From NCBI RefSeq assembly GCF_002211365.1, contig NZ_LOKZ01000001.1, positions 744,001-808,000 on the forward strand: DNA of 64,000 nt. The letters run 5' to 3'. Source of the DNA: Rhizobium sp. R711 (GTDB lineage: Bacteria > Pseudomonadota > Alphaproteobacteria > Rhizobiales > Rhizobiaceae). A program made the translations under genes and the position numbers. Positions 45,891 to 53,686 of the stretch are shown piece by piece (position 1 is the first letter of the stretch; each line of letters begins with the position of its first letter). The notes beneath the pieces were generated by a model. The model did not search any database. It was not told the DNA's origin and saw only the letters and a list, made by a program, of their open reading frames with translations.

Positions 45891-47402
45891 TCACTCAGCT
45901 GGCATTGCGGCGGAATGCCCTAAGAAAGCCTTGGCATCGGCCGTGAACGCTGCGCGCTGATCTGCTCGCGTATAAAACATGTGGCCGCCTCGATAGACTT
46001 TCAGCGCCACGCGTTCACCGGCAAGCGAAGGTGGCAGGTGATCAACGACATAACGGCTGACACCATAGGGCGTGACGAGATCGCTGTAGCCGTGGGCGAT
46101 CAGCAGGCGGAATTTCGGATTGGAGGCGAGGAGCTGGCGGATGTCGTCTGTGACGCTCGCCTGCAGCCTCGAGCCGCCGCCGCGCTCGCCCCATTCCCAC
46201 CTGCGGCCGATATCGGAGTCCAGCAGCGAATAGGTCATTTCGGTTTTGAAGCTGAGTTCATTCCGTGCGTAGTCGGCAAAGGCTCCGCCATAGGCTCGGG
46301 TGAAGCCGTCGAGGATCGCATCGTCGCCACGGTCGGAATCTGACTCCGGATAAGGATCGGGCGTCGAGAACGCCGCGTCGTAAGGGCTGACAACTCGGCC
46401 GTCCTGGCCTGATTTCTTGGCATAAGCATTACCGAGGAAGCCGCGGTTCTTCGCCACGACATCTTCGGGAATGCCGGTCATGCCGGCAATCCTCCCGTAG
46501 AAGGCTTTGGCCGCGTCACCGGTCGGTGCAGGGCCGGCGAGCGTCGTGAGATAGTCGCCAAGCGCAAATTTCTCCACTTCTCTTTGCCGTGTTTCATCAA
46601 ACGCGTTGCGTCTGTCCATGTTCGCTGCGGCAAGCGACGGGAATTCGAGTGCCGCGCCAAGTGCAAACTGATCGGCATTGAACATCAGTTGCCCCTCGAG
46701 CAGCGGCGAAAGCATGATCGCGCCGGAGATGATGATGCCCTGGCTGTCCTTTAGAGCGCCAGCCACCTTGGCGGCGCGAAAGCCGCCATAGCTCTCGCCG
46801 AGAAGATACTTGGGCGAGCCGGATCGGTTGTTGTGTGCGACATAAAGAGCGATCGCCTTTGCGATGCTCTCCGCGTCGGAATTGACGTTGTAGTATTTGG
46901 AGGCGTCGTCGGCCTTGGCGGTCCGGCTCCAACCCGTTCCGATCGGGTCGATAAAAACAAGATCGGTAAAGTCGAGCCAAGTGTGCGGGTTGTCGATCAA
47001 TCTTGCGTCGGCCCCGTCGTCGCCTTTCGGGCCGAAATCGAGGACACGCGGCCCCATAAGGCCGAGATGCAGGAATGCCGACGCCGCACCCGGGCCGCCG
47101 TTGAAGGCAAAGGTCAGCGGGCGGTCGGGGGCGCCGTTCTTGGCGACATAGGCCGTGTAGAATATGGCGCCTGTTTTGGTGCCGTCTTGTGCGAAGAGGT
47201 CAAGCGTCCCGGCTGTGGCCACATAGTCGAGGGGCCGGTCGCCGAGCTTTATTGTGTGGTGGGTGACCGAGTCATCAGGCAGCAACTTCAGCACGCCCGG
47301 TGAGGCTTGTGTGCTAGGTTCGTCCCGACCGTCCTGCGACATAGCAGGAGCCAGCGGCGCAAGCAGCGCTATTGCAAGCAGAATGGCGGACAGGAAACGC
47401 AA
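45891..47402 (-). CDS. S10-family serine carboxypeptidase-like protein
   Basis: The 503-residue protein has a signal peptide (MRFLSAILLAIALLAPLAPA), so it is exported. The Ser nucleophile is in KYLLGESYGGFRAAK, the Asp in LIAHGYSDLVTPYG and the His in YRGGHMFYTRADQR, as in S10 carboxypeptidases. NGGPGAASAF provides the oxyanion hole (NGGPG-x-S/A). It probably trims C-terminal residues of periplasmic peptides. The start with ATG at 47402 gives a standard length. It is upstream of otsB but likely separate. Confidence 0.9.
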   Translation of the reverse strand: MRFLSAILLAIALLAPLAPAMSQDGRDEPSTQASPGVLKLLPDDSVTHHTIKLGDRPLDYVATAGTLDLFAQDGTKTGAIFYTAYVAKNGAPDRPLTFAFNGGPGAASAFLHLGLMGPRVLDFGPKGDDGADARLIDNPHTWLDFTDLVFIDPIGTGWSRTAKADDASKYYNVNSDAESIAKAIALYVAHNNRSGSPKYLLGESYGGFRAAKVAGALKDSQGIIISGAIMLSPLLEGQLMFNADQFALGAALEFPSLAAANMDRRNAFDETRQREVEKFALGDYLTTLAGPAPTGDAAKAFYGRIAGMTGIPEDVVAKNRGFLGNAYAKKSGQDGRVVSPYDAAFSTPDPYPESDSDRGDDAILDGFTRAYGGAFADYARNELSFKTEMTYSLLDSDIGRRWEWGERGGGSRLQASVTDDIRQLLASNPKFRLLIAHGYSDLVTPYGVSRYVVDHLPPSLAGERVALKVYRGGHMFYTRADQRAAFTADAKAFLGHSAAMPAE

Positions 47403-47480
47403 GACTTCTCCTCCAGCAGAAGCGGCATGGGAGGCGTCAACCTAGCATCGCGCGATTGGGGAGGAAATCAACAGATGGTG

Positions 47481-47500
47481 AGGCGGACGTCAGTCCGCCT
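47481..47500 (-). terminator. Hairpin overlapping the end of the CynX-type MFS gene
   Basis: AGGCGGAC and GTCCGCCT pair perfectly over eight bases around GTCA, and span the MFS stop codon (47490-47492). A T-rich tail is missing, so termination would be weak. Confidence 0.4.
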
Positions 47501-48782
47501 TCTCAATCGTGCGCGCATTCACATATTGCGCCCGACCAGCGTTCCAGCCATTGATGGCGGCGCCGGCACCAAGCACCACGAAAAGCACCGCCGACCATGC
47601 AAAGCTGCCGGTCCAGCTCCGGATGAGCCCGACCACGAGCGGACCGATCGCAGCAAGCAGGTAGCCGACGCACTGCGCCATGCCCGAAAGGTGGGCGGCC
47701 ACATGCGGATCGCGCGAGCGCAGCACGATCGTCGTCATGGCGACAGCGATCAGGCCGCCCTGACCGATGCCCTGCAGCACGGCCCAGACCCAGACGGTTG
47801 AGAGCGGCGCAAACAGCAGGCCGAACAATGCAACGACGGCAACGGCGCAAAGCGACGCGTTGATCACGCGCTGATCCTTGCCGCGTACCGCGACCTGCGG
47901 GGCAACCAAGCATGCCGCGGCCTGAACCATTACCGATACTGAAACGATCGCTCCGGCGGTAACAGCGTCAACCCCGCGCTCACGCAGGATCGGAACGAGC
48001 CAGCCGAAGACACAATAGGCCAGGGCTGATTGCAGCCCCATAAAGAGCGTGACCTGCCAGGCCAGGCGGTCGCGCCAGAGCCCTTGGACGGAAAAGCCGC
48101 CGCGCTTGACCTGATTTTTGGTGGACAGCACTTGCGGCAACCAGATGATCGCGACGATCAGCGCAGGTAGTCCCCATCCTGCCAGCGCACCGGAGAGAGA
48201 GCCGCCGAGAATGCGCTCGAGCGGCAGCGTAAAGCCCGCGGCGCTTGCCGCGCCGGCGCACAGTGCCATCGTGTAGAAGCCGGTCATCAATGCGGCACGA
48301 TCGGCAAAGTCACGCTTGACCAGGCCCGGCAGCAGCACGTTCCCGACAGCGATGCAAGCGCCGGCGAGAGCGGTGCCGGCGAAGAGCAGCGGAATCGAGG
48401 AAAAGCCACGCAGCGCTGTCCCAAGCGCCAGCAGAACGAGCACGCCGAGAAGCGTGCGCTCTGCGCCGATCCGCTGAGCAAGCCGCGGCGCCAGTGGCGA
48501 GAAGGCGCCGAGGCAGACGACGGGCAGCGTGGTCAGCAGGCTGGCGCCGAGCGACGAGAGGCCGAGTTCGGTCTTGATTTCGGGCAACAGAGCGGAGGCA
48601 CTGGAAAAGACAGGACGCAAATTGAAAGCAATCAGAACAAGGCTTGCCCCGAGCAGAAATCGCACCGCGGTGCTACTGCCAACCGGCGGTTGCGGCTGCG
48701 GGACGCTATCGGCTTCGGCGTCGATAAGCTGTTCGTCCGCCAGATCGTAGGCGTAGGCGGAATCCTGAAGGGGTGTTGTCAT
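47490..48782 (-). CDS. CynX/NimT-family MFS transporter
   Basis: The 430-residue membrane protein has about 12 hydrophobic segments; the CynX/NimT signature FNLRPVFSSASALLPEIKTE lies near residue 60, and GAFSPLAPRLAQRIGAERTL is the MFS 2-3 loop. Known relatives carry cyanate or 2-nitroimidazole. The start overlaps the upstream GntR gene by four bases (ATGA), so both are co-transcribed and this carrier is the likely target of that regulator. Confidence 0.87.
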   Translation of the reverse strand: MTTPLQDSAYAYDLADEQLIDAEADSVPQPQPPVGSSTAVRFLLGASLVLIAFNLRPVFSSASALLPEIKTELGLSSLGASLLTTLPVVCLGAFSPLAPRLAQRIGAERTLLGVLVLLALGTALRGFSSIPLLFAGTALAGACIAVGNVLLPGLVKRDFADRAALMTGFYTMALCAGAASAAGFTLPLERILGGSLSGALAGWGLPALIVAIIWLPQVLSTKNQVKRGGFSVQGLWRDRLAWQVTLFMGLQSALAYCVFGWLVPILRERGVDAVTAGAIVSVSVMVQAAACLVAPQVAVRGKDQRVINASLCAVAVVALFGLLFAPLSTVWVWAVLQGIGQGGLIAVAMTTIVLRSRDPHVAAHLSGMAQCVGYLLAAIGPLVVGLIRSWTGSFAWSAVLFVVLGAGAAINGWNAGRAQYVNARTIEKAD

Positions 48783-49456
48783 GAATGAAGCATCCGGTCG
48801 AGAGCGCTGATGATGGGGGCCATGAAGCGGCGAACGGCTGCATCGGCCCGTTGCGGATCGCCGGTGGCGATCGCGTCGATGATGTCGGCATGCGCCCGCA
48901 TATCAGGTTCGGGAATCTCGGCATCCAACGTCGCCTCAATTGTTTCGGCAATCGAGGCGGAAAAGAACTGATAGATTTCGATCATCGCGCGGTTGGCGCT
49001 GGCAGCAATAATCGCCTTGTGGAAGGCAAGATCTCGTTCGACGAAGGCGCTCTTGTCGCCACCTTCGAAATTGCCTCGCTTGGCGAGAAGTACCCGTAAC
49101 TCCGCAATGATCTCAGGGGTTTGTCGTACCGCCGCCAGTCTCGCGGCCTCAACATCGAGCGCGCATCGGGCTTCGAAGAGGTCGCGCAGACCAGCGCGGC
49201 GCGCCATCGTGAGCGGCAGCCTCGTATCCGTGGTCGAGAGCACGTAGGTTCCAGAGCCTTGGCGCGTCTCGAGCAGCCCTTGCGACACCAGCACCCGCAC
49301 CGCCTCGCGGACAGTGCCGCGACTGACGGAGAGCATGGACGATAGCGTTGCCTCGTTGGGCAATTTCTCGCCAACGGCCCACCGCTTTTTCAGAATGTCG
49401 GCGCGGATTGCCTCAATGGCCGTGTCCGCAAGCTTCGTTTTTGCAAGTGGTTCCAT
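48779..49456 (-). CDS. GntR/FadR-family transcriptional regulator
   Basis: The 225-residue protein has a GntR winged-helix domain (AIEAIRADILKKRWAVGEKL, PNEATLSSMLSVSRGTVREA, LLETRQGSGTYVLS) and a FadR-type C-terminal all-helical domain (FCD: LRDLFEARCALDVEAARLAA, DLAFHKAIIAASANR). A 35 bp palindrome at 49462-49496 lies directly before the ATG at 49456, showing that the internal Met (not 49477) is the start and that the protein regulates itself. It controls the downstream transporter. The effector is unknown. Confidence 0.93.
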   Translation of the reverse strand: MEPLAKTKLADTAIEAIRADILKKRWAVGEKLPNEATLSSMLSVSRGTVREAVRVLVSQGLLETRQGSGTYVLSTTDTRLPLTMARRAGLRDLFEARCALDVEAARLAAVRQTPEIIAELRVLLAKRGNFEGGDKSAFVERDLAFHKAIIAASANRAMIEIYQFFSASIAETIEATLDAEIPEPDMRAHADIIDAIATGDPQRADAAVRRFMAPIISALDRMLHS

Positions 49457-49461
49457 CGCCC

Positions 49462-49496
49462 GTATTCGTAAGGTCATCTGATGACTTTACGAATAC
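49462..49496. promoter_or_regulatory. Near-perfect 35 bp palindrome, probable GntR operator
   Basis: The left half GTATTCGTAAGGTCATC and the reverse complement of the right half, GTATTCGTAAAGTCATC, agree at 16 of 17 positions around a central T. It sits five bases upstream of the GntR start codon and would cover the ribosome site or promoter. The size and symmetry are those of an operator for a dimer (or two dimers) of a FadR-type protein. Confidence 0.85.
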
Positions 49497-49537
49497 TCCC
49501 GGAGTATGGCCTTCGTCAATGCAGTGCTGAAAATGGA

Positions 49538-49562
49538 AAAGGGCCGCGTGAAGCGACCCTTT
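49538..49562. terminator. Hairpin terminator downstream of the 23-codon gene
   Basis: AAAGGGCCGC (49538-49547) pairs with GCGACCCTTT (49553-49562) over ten positions with one G-T wobble and a GTGAA loop. On the minus strand it is followed by TTTTCC-ATTTTC. It lies 60 bases past the small gene and faces the divergent GntR operator region. Confidence 0.7.
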
Positions 49563-49620
49563 CCATGAGTTCTGGCCCTGTAAATGGCCGGACCGTCAAA
49601 GCGATCCCAGGAAGGTTGGC

Positions 49621-49692
49621 TTAGAGCGAGGGCTGCCTCGCTTTCATCACCACTTCCATGCCTTTTACGAGGTCTGAAATCTCATTAGACAT
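49621..49692 (-). CDS. Possible 23-residue peptide gene
   Basis: The frame MSNEISDLVKGMEVVMKARQ plus PSL ends in TAA. It is preceded by GGAAGGTGATCC, a good ribosome site 9 bases from the ATG. A promoter-like CTTGCA-N16-CTACCT lies about 45-70 bases upstream of the ATG on the minus strand. A hairpin terminator follows at 49538-49562. The peptide is amphipathic with charged and hydrophobic residues, no signal or membrane helix. Without homologs to compare, it remains a candidate only. Larger ORFs here add upstream sequence of no merit. Confidence 0.45.
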   Translation of the reverse strand: MSNEISDLVKGMEVVMKARQPSL

Positions 49693-49822
49693 TGGATCAC
49701 CTTCCTTTCGTTCTGTTGTAGATGAGAAGAAGGTAGGATGATTCGCCCGCGATGCAAGAAAAAATCCCGACCAAGGTCTCGCCACAACTTTCGGGCTACG
49801 CGATTTCATCTCCGCGCCGCTG

Positions 49823-49862
49823 GCAATACTGCAATGTTTACAATGGTATATTGCCGTATTGC
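49823..49862. repeat. Hyphenated inverted repeat between pirin and the 23-codon gene
   Basis: GCAATACTGCAAT and ATTGCCGTATTGC pair at 12 of 13 positions around a 14-base spacer in an AT-rich stretch. It lies 45-84 bases downstream of the pirin stop and 130-170 bases upstream of the small gene. No T run follows on the minus strand, so operator function is as likely as a weak terminator. Confidence 0.6.
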
Positions 49863-49906
49863 ATCGAAGTGCGGCTTCAACATCAAGGCCTGTGGATTAA
49901 GCCGGC

Positions 49907-50818
49907 TCAATGTGCTGCTTTGATGAAGGTGCCGTTCTGCAGTTCTCGCATCGCCTGCATGATCTCCTCGCGGGAGTTCATGACGATCGGCCCGTGCCAG
50001 GCGACGGGCTCCTCGATCGGCTTGCCTGAGACGAGCAGAAAGCGAATGCCTTCGTCGCCGGCCTGCACGGTTACCTCGTCACCGCTGTCGAAGACGACGA
50101 GCGTCCGGTTGCCGGACATATCGCGGATGTTCAACTCTTCACCGTTGACTTCCTTCTCGACACGGACGCCGAACGGCTTGGAGGCGTCGCGGAACGTGCC
50201 GGAGCCTGCGAAGACATAGGCAAAAGCGTTGCGGTAGGTGTCGACCGGCAGGCGCTTCTTCTTGCCTGGCGGCACCGAGACATCGAGATAGATCGGTTCG
50301 GCTGCCACGCCATCGACCGGGCCTGCCTTGCCCCAGAAGTCGCCGCAGATCACGCGAACGGCCGTGCCGTCGTCATCGACCACAACGGGAATGTCGGCGG
50401 ATTTGACGTCCTGATAGCGCGGCGCCGTCATCTTCAGCGACGAGGGCAGGTTGGCCCAGAGCTGGAAGCCGTGCATGCGTCCGGCGAAATCGCCCTTCGG
50501 CATTTCCTGGTGCATGATGCCGCTCCCGGCCGTCATCCACTGGATGTCGCCGGCGCCCAGCAGACCGCGATTGCCGAGGCTGTCGCCGTGCTCCACCGTG
50601 CCGGCGAGCACATAGGTGATCGTCTCGATGCCGCGGTGCGGATGCCAGGGAAAGCCGCGGATATATTCCGCCGGATTGTCGTTGCGGAAATCGTCCATCA
50701 TCAGGAACGGATCGGTCATCGACGGATCTCCGAAGCCGAAGACGCGATGCAGCTTCACGCCGGCGCCTTCCATGGTCGGAGTTGCAGTGCTCATATGCTT
50801 TACGGGACGGATCGACAT
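49907..50818 (-). CDS. Pirin-family protein (bicupin)
   Basis: The 303-residue protein is a two-domain cupin. The N-terminal pirin motif is FPWHPHRGIETITYVLAGTV, with metal-binding histidines, and the next is MTAGSGIMHQEMP. The C-terminal cupin (KRLPVDTYRNAFAYVFAGSG, GIRFLLVSGKPI) lacks metal ligands. Family members bind iron and some have quercetinase activity or act as redox regulators. I start at MSIRPVKHM (50818); a frame to 50860 adds 14 residues. Confidence 0.9.
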   Translation of the reverse strand: MSIRPVKHMSTATPTMEGAGVKLHRVFGFGDPSMTDPFLMMDDFRNDNPAEYIRGFPWHPHRGIETITYVLAGTVEHGDSLGNRGLLGAGDIQWMTAGSGIMHQEMPKGDFAGRMHGFQLWANLPSSLKMTAPRYQDVKSADIPVVVDDDGTAVRVICGDFWGKAGPVDGVAAEPIYLDVSVPPGKKKRLPVDTYRNAFAYVFAGSGTFRDASKPFGVRVEKEVNGEELNIRDMSGNRTLVVFDSGDEVTVQAGDEGIRFLLVSGKPIEEPVAWHGPIVMNSREEIMQAMRELQNGTFIKAAH

Positions 50819-51081
50819 GGCATCCTCTCGAAGGTTCAACTTGACCGGAAATATAGCCATCGATCCGGCCTCTGCGAAACCAGCGGAGGCGGGAACGCAC
50901 TGTTCACAAAAGAAGATGCGGCATCGCGCAATGTGATCACGCCAACCGTCAGAAATTTGTCATCTTCTGCTTGCAAGCCACAACGCGGTTCAGATCTTAT
51001 TAACCATCAGATTCGACAATTGTTGTCGCGTTTCAGCATTTCTTCCGCCTCCAACGGAGCGGATTCCGGAGTGGAAAGAGC

Positions 51082-51891
51082 ATGTGTCGCTGGGCAGCCT
51101 ATCGCGGAGACCCCCTCTATCTGGAGGAGCTGGTGTCCTCGCCCGCGCACTCCCTGATCGAGCAGTCGCATTGCGCCACCCGGGCCAAGACCCCAACCAA
51201 TGGCGACGGCTTCGGCATCGCCTGGTATGGCGACCGCCCGGAACCGGGCCGTTATCGCGATACCTTGCCGGCATGGTCCGACTGCAATCTGAAGAGCCTT
51301 GCGCGGCAGATCCGCTCACCTTTGTTCCTCGCGCATGTGCGCGCGGCGACGGGTGGCGGCACCCGTCGTGACAACTGTCACCCTTTCACCTTCGGCAACT
51401 GGTCCTTCATGCACAACGGCCAGATTTCGGGCTTCGAACGGCTGCGCCGTCCCATGGAGGCCATGCTGGATGACGAACTCTTCACCGCCCGCGGCGGGAC
51501 GACCGATTCCGAACTGATGTTCCTGCTCGCCCTGCAGTTCGGTCTGCAGCAGACGCCGGTGGCCGCGATGGCGGAGATGATCCGCTGCGTTGAAGGCCTT
51601 GCCGAGAAGCTGCTTGGATCGGTGCTGCTGCGCTATACCGCGGCCTTCTCCGATGGCAAGGCGCTCTATGCGATCCGCTACGCGACGGACTGCAAGGCGC
51701 CGACGCTTTACGCCTCACCGCTCGGCAAGGGTTATTGCCTGGTGTCGGAACCGCTCAATGATGACGTCGATGCCTGGGCGGAAATCCCGGACGGCAGCGC
51801 GGTTACGCTCGGCGACAATGGTCTCGATATCGCACCGTTTCGTCCAGTACAGGCGGTGGCAAGGACCGGCCCGCTGGCGATCACTGCTTGA
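51082..51891 (+). CDS. Class II glutamine amidotransferase (YafJ/EgtC-like)
   Basis: The 269-residue protein starts MCRWAAYRGDP with Cys2, the N-terminal nucleophile of class II amidotransferases after Met removal. Further motifs are THCATRAKTPTNGDGFGIAWY-like sequence (HCATRAKTPTNGDGFGIAWY) and FLAHVRAATGGGT, with NCHPFTFGNWSFMHNGQISG. Substrate and partner unknown; relatives include the EgtC amidohydrolase. The 3' end overlaps the convergent coaBC gene by 11 bases. Confidence 0.9.
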   Translation: MCRWAAYRGDPLYLEELVSSPAHSLIEQSHCATRAKTPTNGDGFGIAWYGDRPEPGRYRDTLPAWSDCNLKSLARQIRSPLFLAHVRAATGGGTRRDNCHPFTFGNWSFMHNGQISGFERLRRPMEAMLDDELFTARGGTTDSELMFLLALQFGLQQTPVAAMAEMIRCVEGLAEKLLGSVLLRYTAAFSDGKALYAIRYATDCKAPTLYASPLGKGYCLVSEPLNDDVDAWAEIPDGSAVTLGDNGLDIAPFRPVQAVARTGPLAITA

Positions 51892-53089
51892 GTCTTTCGG
51901 CAATCATTGCCGCCAGCCTCGTTGCGACCTCTTCCTTCGCAAGATCCGGCCACAGCTCGATGCCACTGTGGGTGACGATCTTCACCCTGTTGCGGACACC
52001 GCCCATGATGCCTGTTGCCGGCGAAACATCGTTGGCGACGATGATATCGGCACCCTTACGATCAAGCTTTGCCCTGGCGTTACTCTCGACATCCTGGGTC
52101 TCGGCCGCGAAGCCGATCACCAGTTTTGGCCGCATCGTGTGATGGCCGACCGTCTTTAGAATATCGGGATTTTCAGTCAGCGCGAGCGTCGGAATGGATT
52201 CGCCCGGATGCTTCTTGATCTTCTGGTCGGCGGCTGATGCAACGCGCCAGTCAGCGACGGCCGCAACCATCACGGCAACATCGGCCGGCAGCGCGGCAAG
52301 CACGGCATCCCGCATTTGGTCCGCTCGCTCGACATGGATCACCTTTACGCCGACCGGATCCGGAATGGAGACCGGTCCGGAAACAAGCGTCACATCCGCG
52401 CCGAGCGTCGCAAGTGCTGCGGCGATCGCATGTCCCTGACGGCCGGAGGAGCGATTGGCGATGTAGCGCACAGGGTCGATCGGCTCATGCGTTGGCCCGG
52501 AAGTGACGATGGCCCGACGACCGGCCAGCGGCTTCGGCCGATCGCTGAGCAAAGTTTCTGCCGCAGCAACGATCTCCAGCGGCTCGGCCATGCGGCCCAC
52601 ACCCGCTTCGCGGCTCTCCGCCATCTCGCCTGGCATGGGTCCGATGAAGCGAATGCGGTCGCCGCGCAGGGTCTCGACATTACGCTTCGTCGCGGGATGC
52701 GCCCACATATGCGGGTTCATGGCGGGTGCCGCAAGCACCGGTCGGTCGGTCGCGAGCAGAACGGTTGAGGCAAGATCGTCCGCAAGCCCGTTTGCCAGCT
52801 TGGCGAGCAGGTCTGCCGTCGCCGGCGCGATCACGACAAGGTCGCAATCGCGCGCCAGCCGGATATGGCCGACATCCTGCTCGTCCTGCCGTGAGAAAAG
52901 GTCGGTGAACACATGGTCGGCAGCAAGCGCGCCGACGGCAAGCGGCGTCACGAACTCTTGGGCGCCCTTGGTCATCAGCGGTCGCACCGACGCGCCGCGC
53001 TCCCTGAGCCGCCGGATCAGGTCCAGGCTTTTATAGGCCGCGATCCCGCCTGATATGATGAGGAGGATGCGTTTGCCGCTGAGAACCAT
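51881..53089 (-). CDS. coaBC: Bifunctional phosphopantothenoylcysteine decarboxylase / phosphopantothenate-cysteine ligase
   Basis: The 402-residue enzyme carries out two steps of CoA synthesis. CoaC occupies the N-terminal half: LLIISGGIAAYKSLDLIRRL for FMN binding, LAAPAMNPHMW with the active-site PxMNxxMW. CoaB follows, with VTSGPTHEPIDPVRYIANRS, then SSGRQGHAIA, and IKKHPGESIPTLALTENPDI. An alternative start at 53101 adds four residues. Length is normal. Confidence 0.96.
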   Translation of the reverse strand: MVLSGKRILLIISGGIAAYKSLDLIRRLRERGASVRPLMTKGAQEFVTPLAVGALAADHVFTDLFSRQDEQDVGHIRLARDCDLVVIAPATADLLAKLANGLADDLASTVLLATDRPVLAAPAMNPHMWAHPATKRNVETLRGDRIRFIGPMPGEMAESREAGVGRMAEPLEIVAAAETLLSDRPKPLAGRRAIVTSGPTHEPIDPVRYIANRSSGRQGHAIAAALATLGADVTLVSGPVSIPDPVGVKVIHVERADQMRDAVLAALPADVAVMVAAVADWRVASAADQKIKKHPGESIPTLALTENPDILKTVGHHTMRPKLVIGFAAETQDVESNARAKLDRKGADIIVANDVSPATGIMGGVRNRVKIVTHSGIELWPDLAKEEVATRLAAMIAERLKQ

Positions 53090-53213
53090 GGCTTTTTCCA
53101 TCGACTATCTGATTGCATCAAACCCTAAGCCTTTGGGGAACAATAAGCAATCGGCACCGGAAGCGTTATCGGTCGCAGTGACAATGCCGCCCTTCTGTGG
53201 CATGGAGCGAAGC

Positions 53214-53621
53214 ATGGGGACCATGCGGAGCATCTTGCGCGATCGGGTGTCGGCCAGCGCCGTCGCGCTGTTGTTCGCCTGTCTGCTTTTGATCCAGGGG
53301 CTGCTGAGCGGTACTGCCCAAGGTGCCATGGCGGCGTCCGCCGCTGATCCCTTCACCGTCATTTGCTCCTCGGACGGACACGGTTCCGTCAATGATGCCG
53401 GACACGGTAATTTGCCGGCGAAGAAAGCGCCGGAATGCCCGTGCGGCACGCTCTGCCGCCTGGCATCTGCAGCCATGCCGGCAATTCTCGGCGGGCAGGC
53501 GGGTCCTCTTTATGTCGCGGTCGAGACCGCGATCGACACAACGATCCGAGCGGATGAGGTCGTTTCTCTTGCTCTACGCGGACGAATCGCCGAACCGCGT
53601 GCGCCTCCCATCATGGCCTGA
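53214..53621 (+). CDS. DUF2946-like small exported protein upstream of a PepSY-domain protein
   Basis: About 135 residues from MGTMRSILRDRVSASAVALL onward. The N-terminal hydrophobic stretch (SASAVALLFACLLLIQGLL) would be a signal or membrane anchor. The next part has Cys, His and Pro-rich segments, CSSDGHGSVNDAGHGNLP and CPCGTLCRLA, and the end is RAPPIMA, which resembles DUF2946 proteins encoded with TonB receptors and PepSY reductases. Start uncertain among 53184, 53202, 53214 and 53223; GGAG lies 6 bases before 53214. Probably metal-related. Confidence 0.65.
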   Translation: MGTMRSILRDRVSASAVALLFACLLLIQGLLSGTAQGAMAASAADPFTVICSSDGHGSVNDAGHGNLPAKKAPECPCGTLCRLASAAMPAILGGQAGPLYVAVETAIDTTIRADEVVSLALRGRIAEPRAPPIMA

Positions 53622-53686
53622 CGTCGTCGTCGTCCGCCTCCACGCCTGTTGCGCAGAGGTCGATTTTCTTACGTTGGGAGTCCTCC

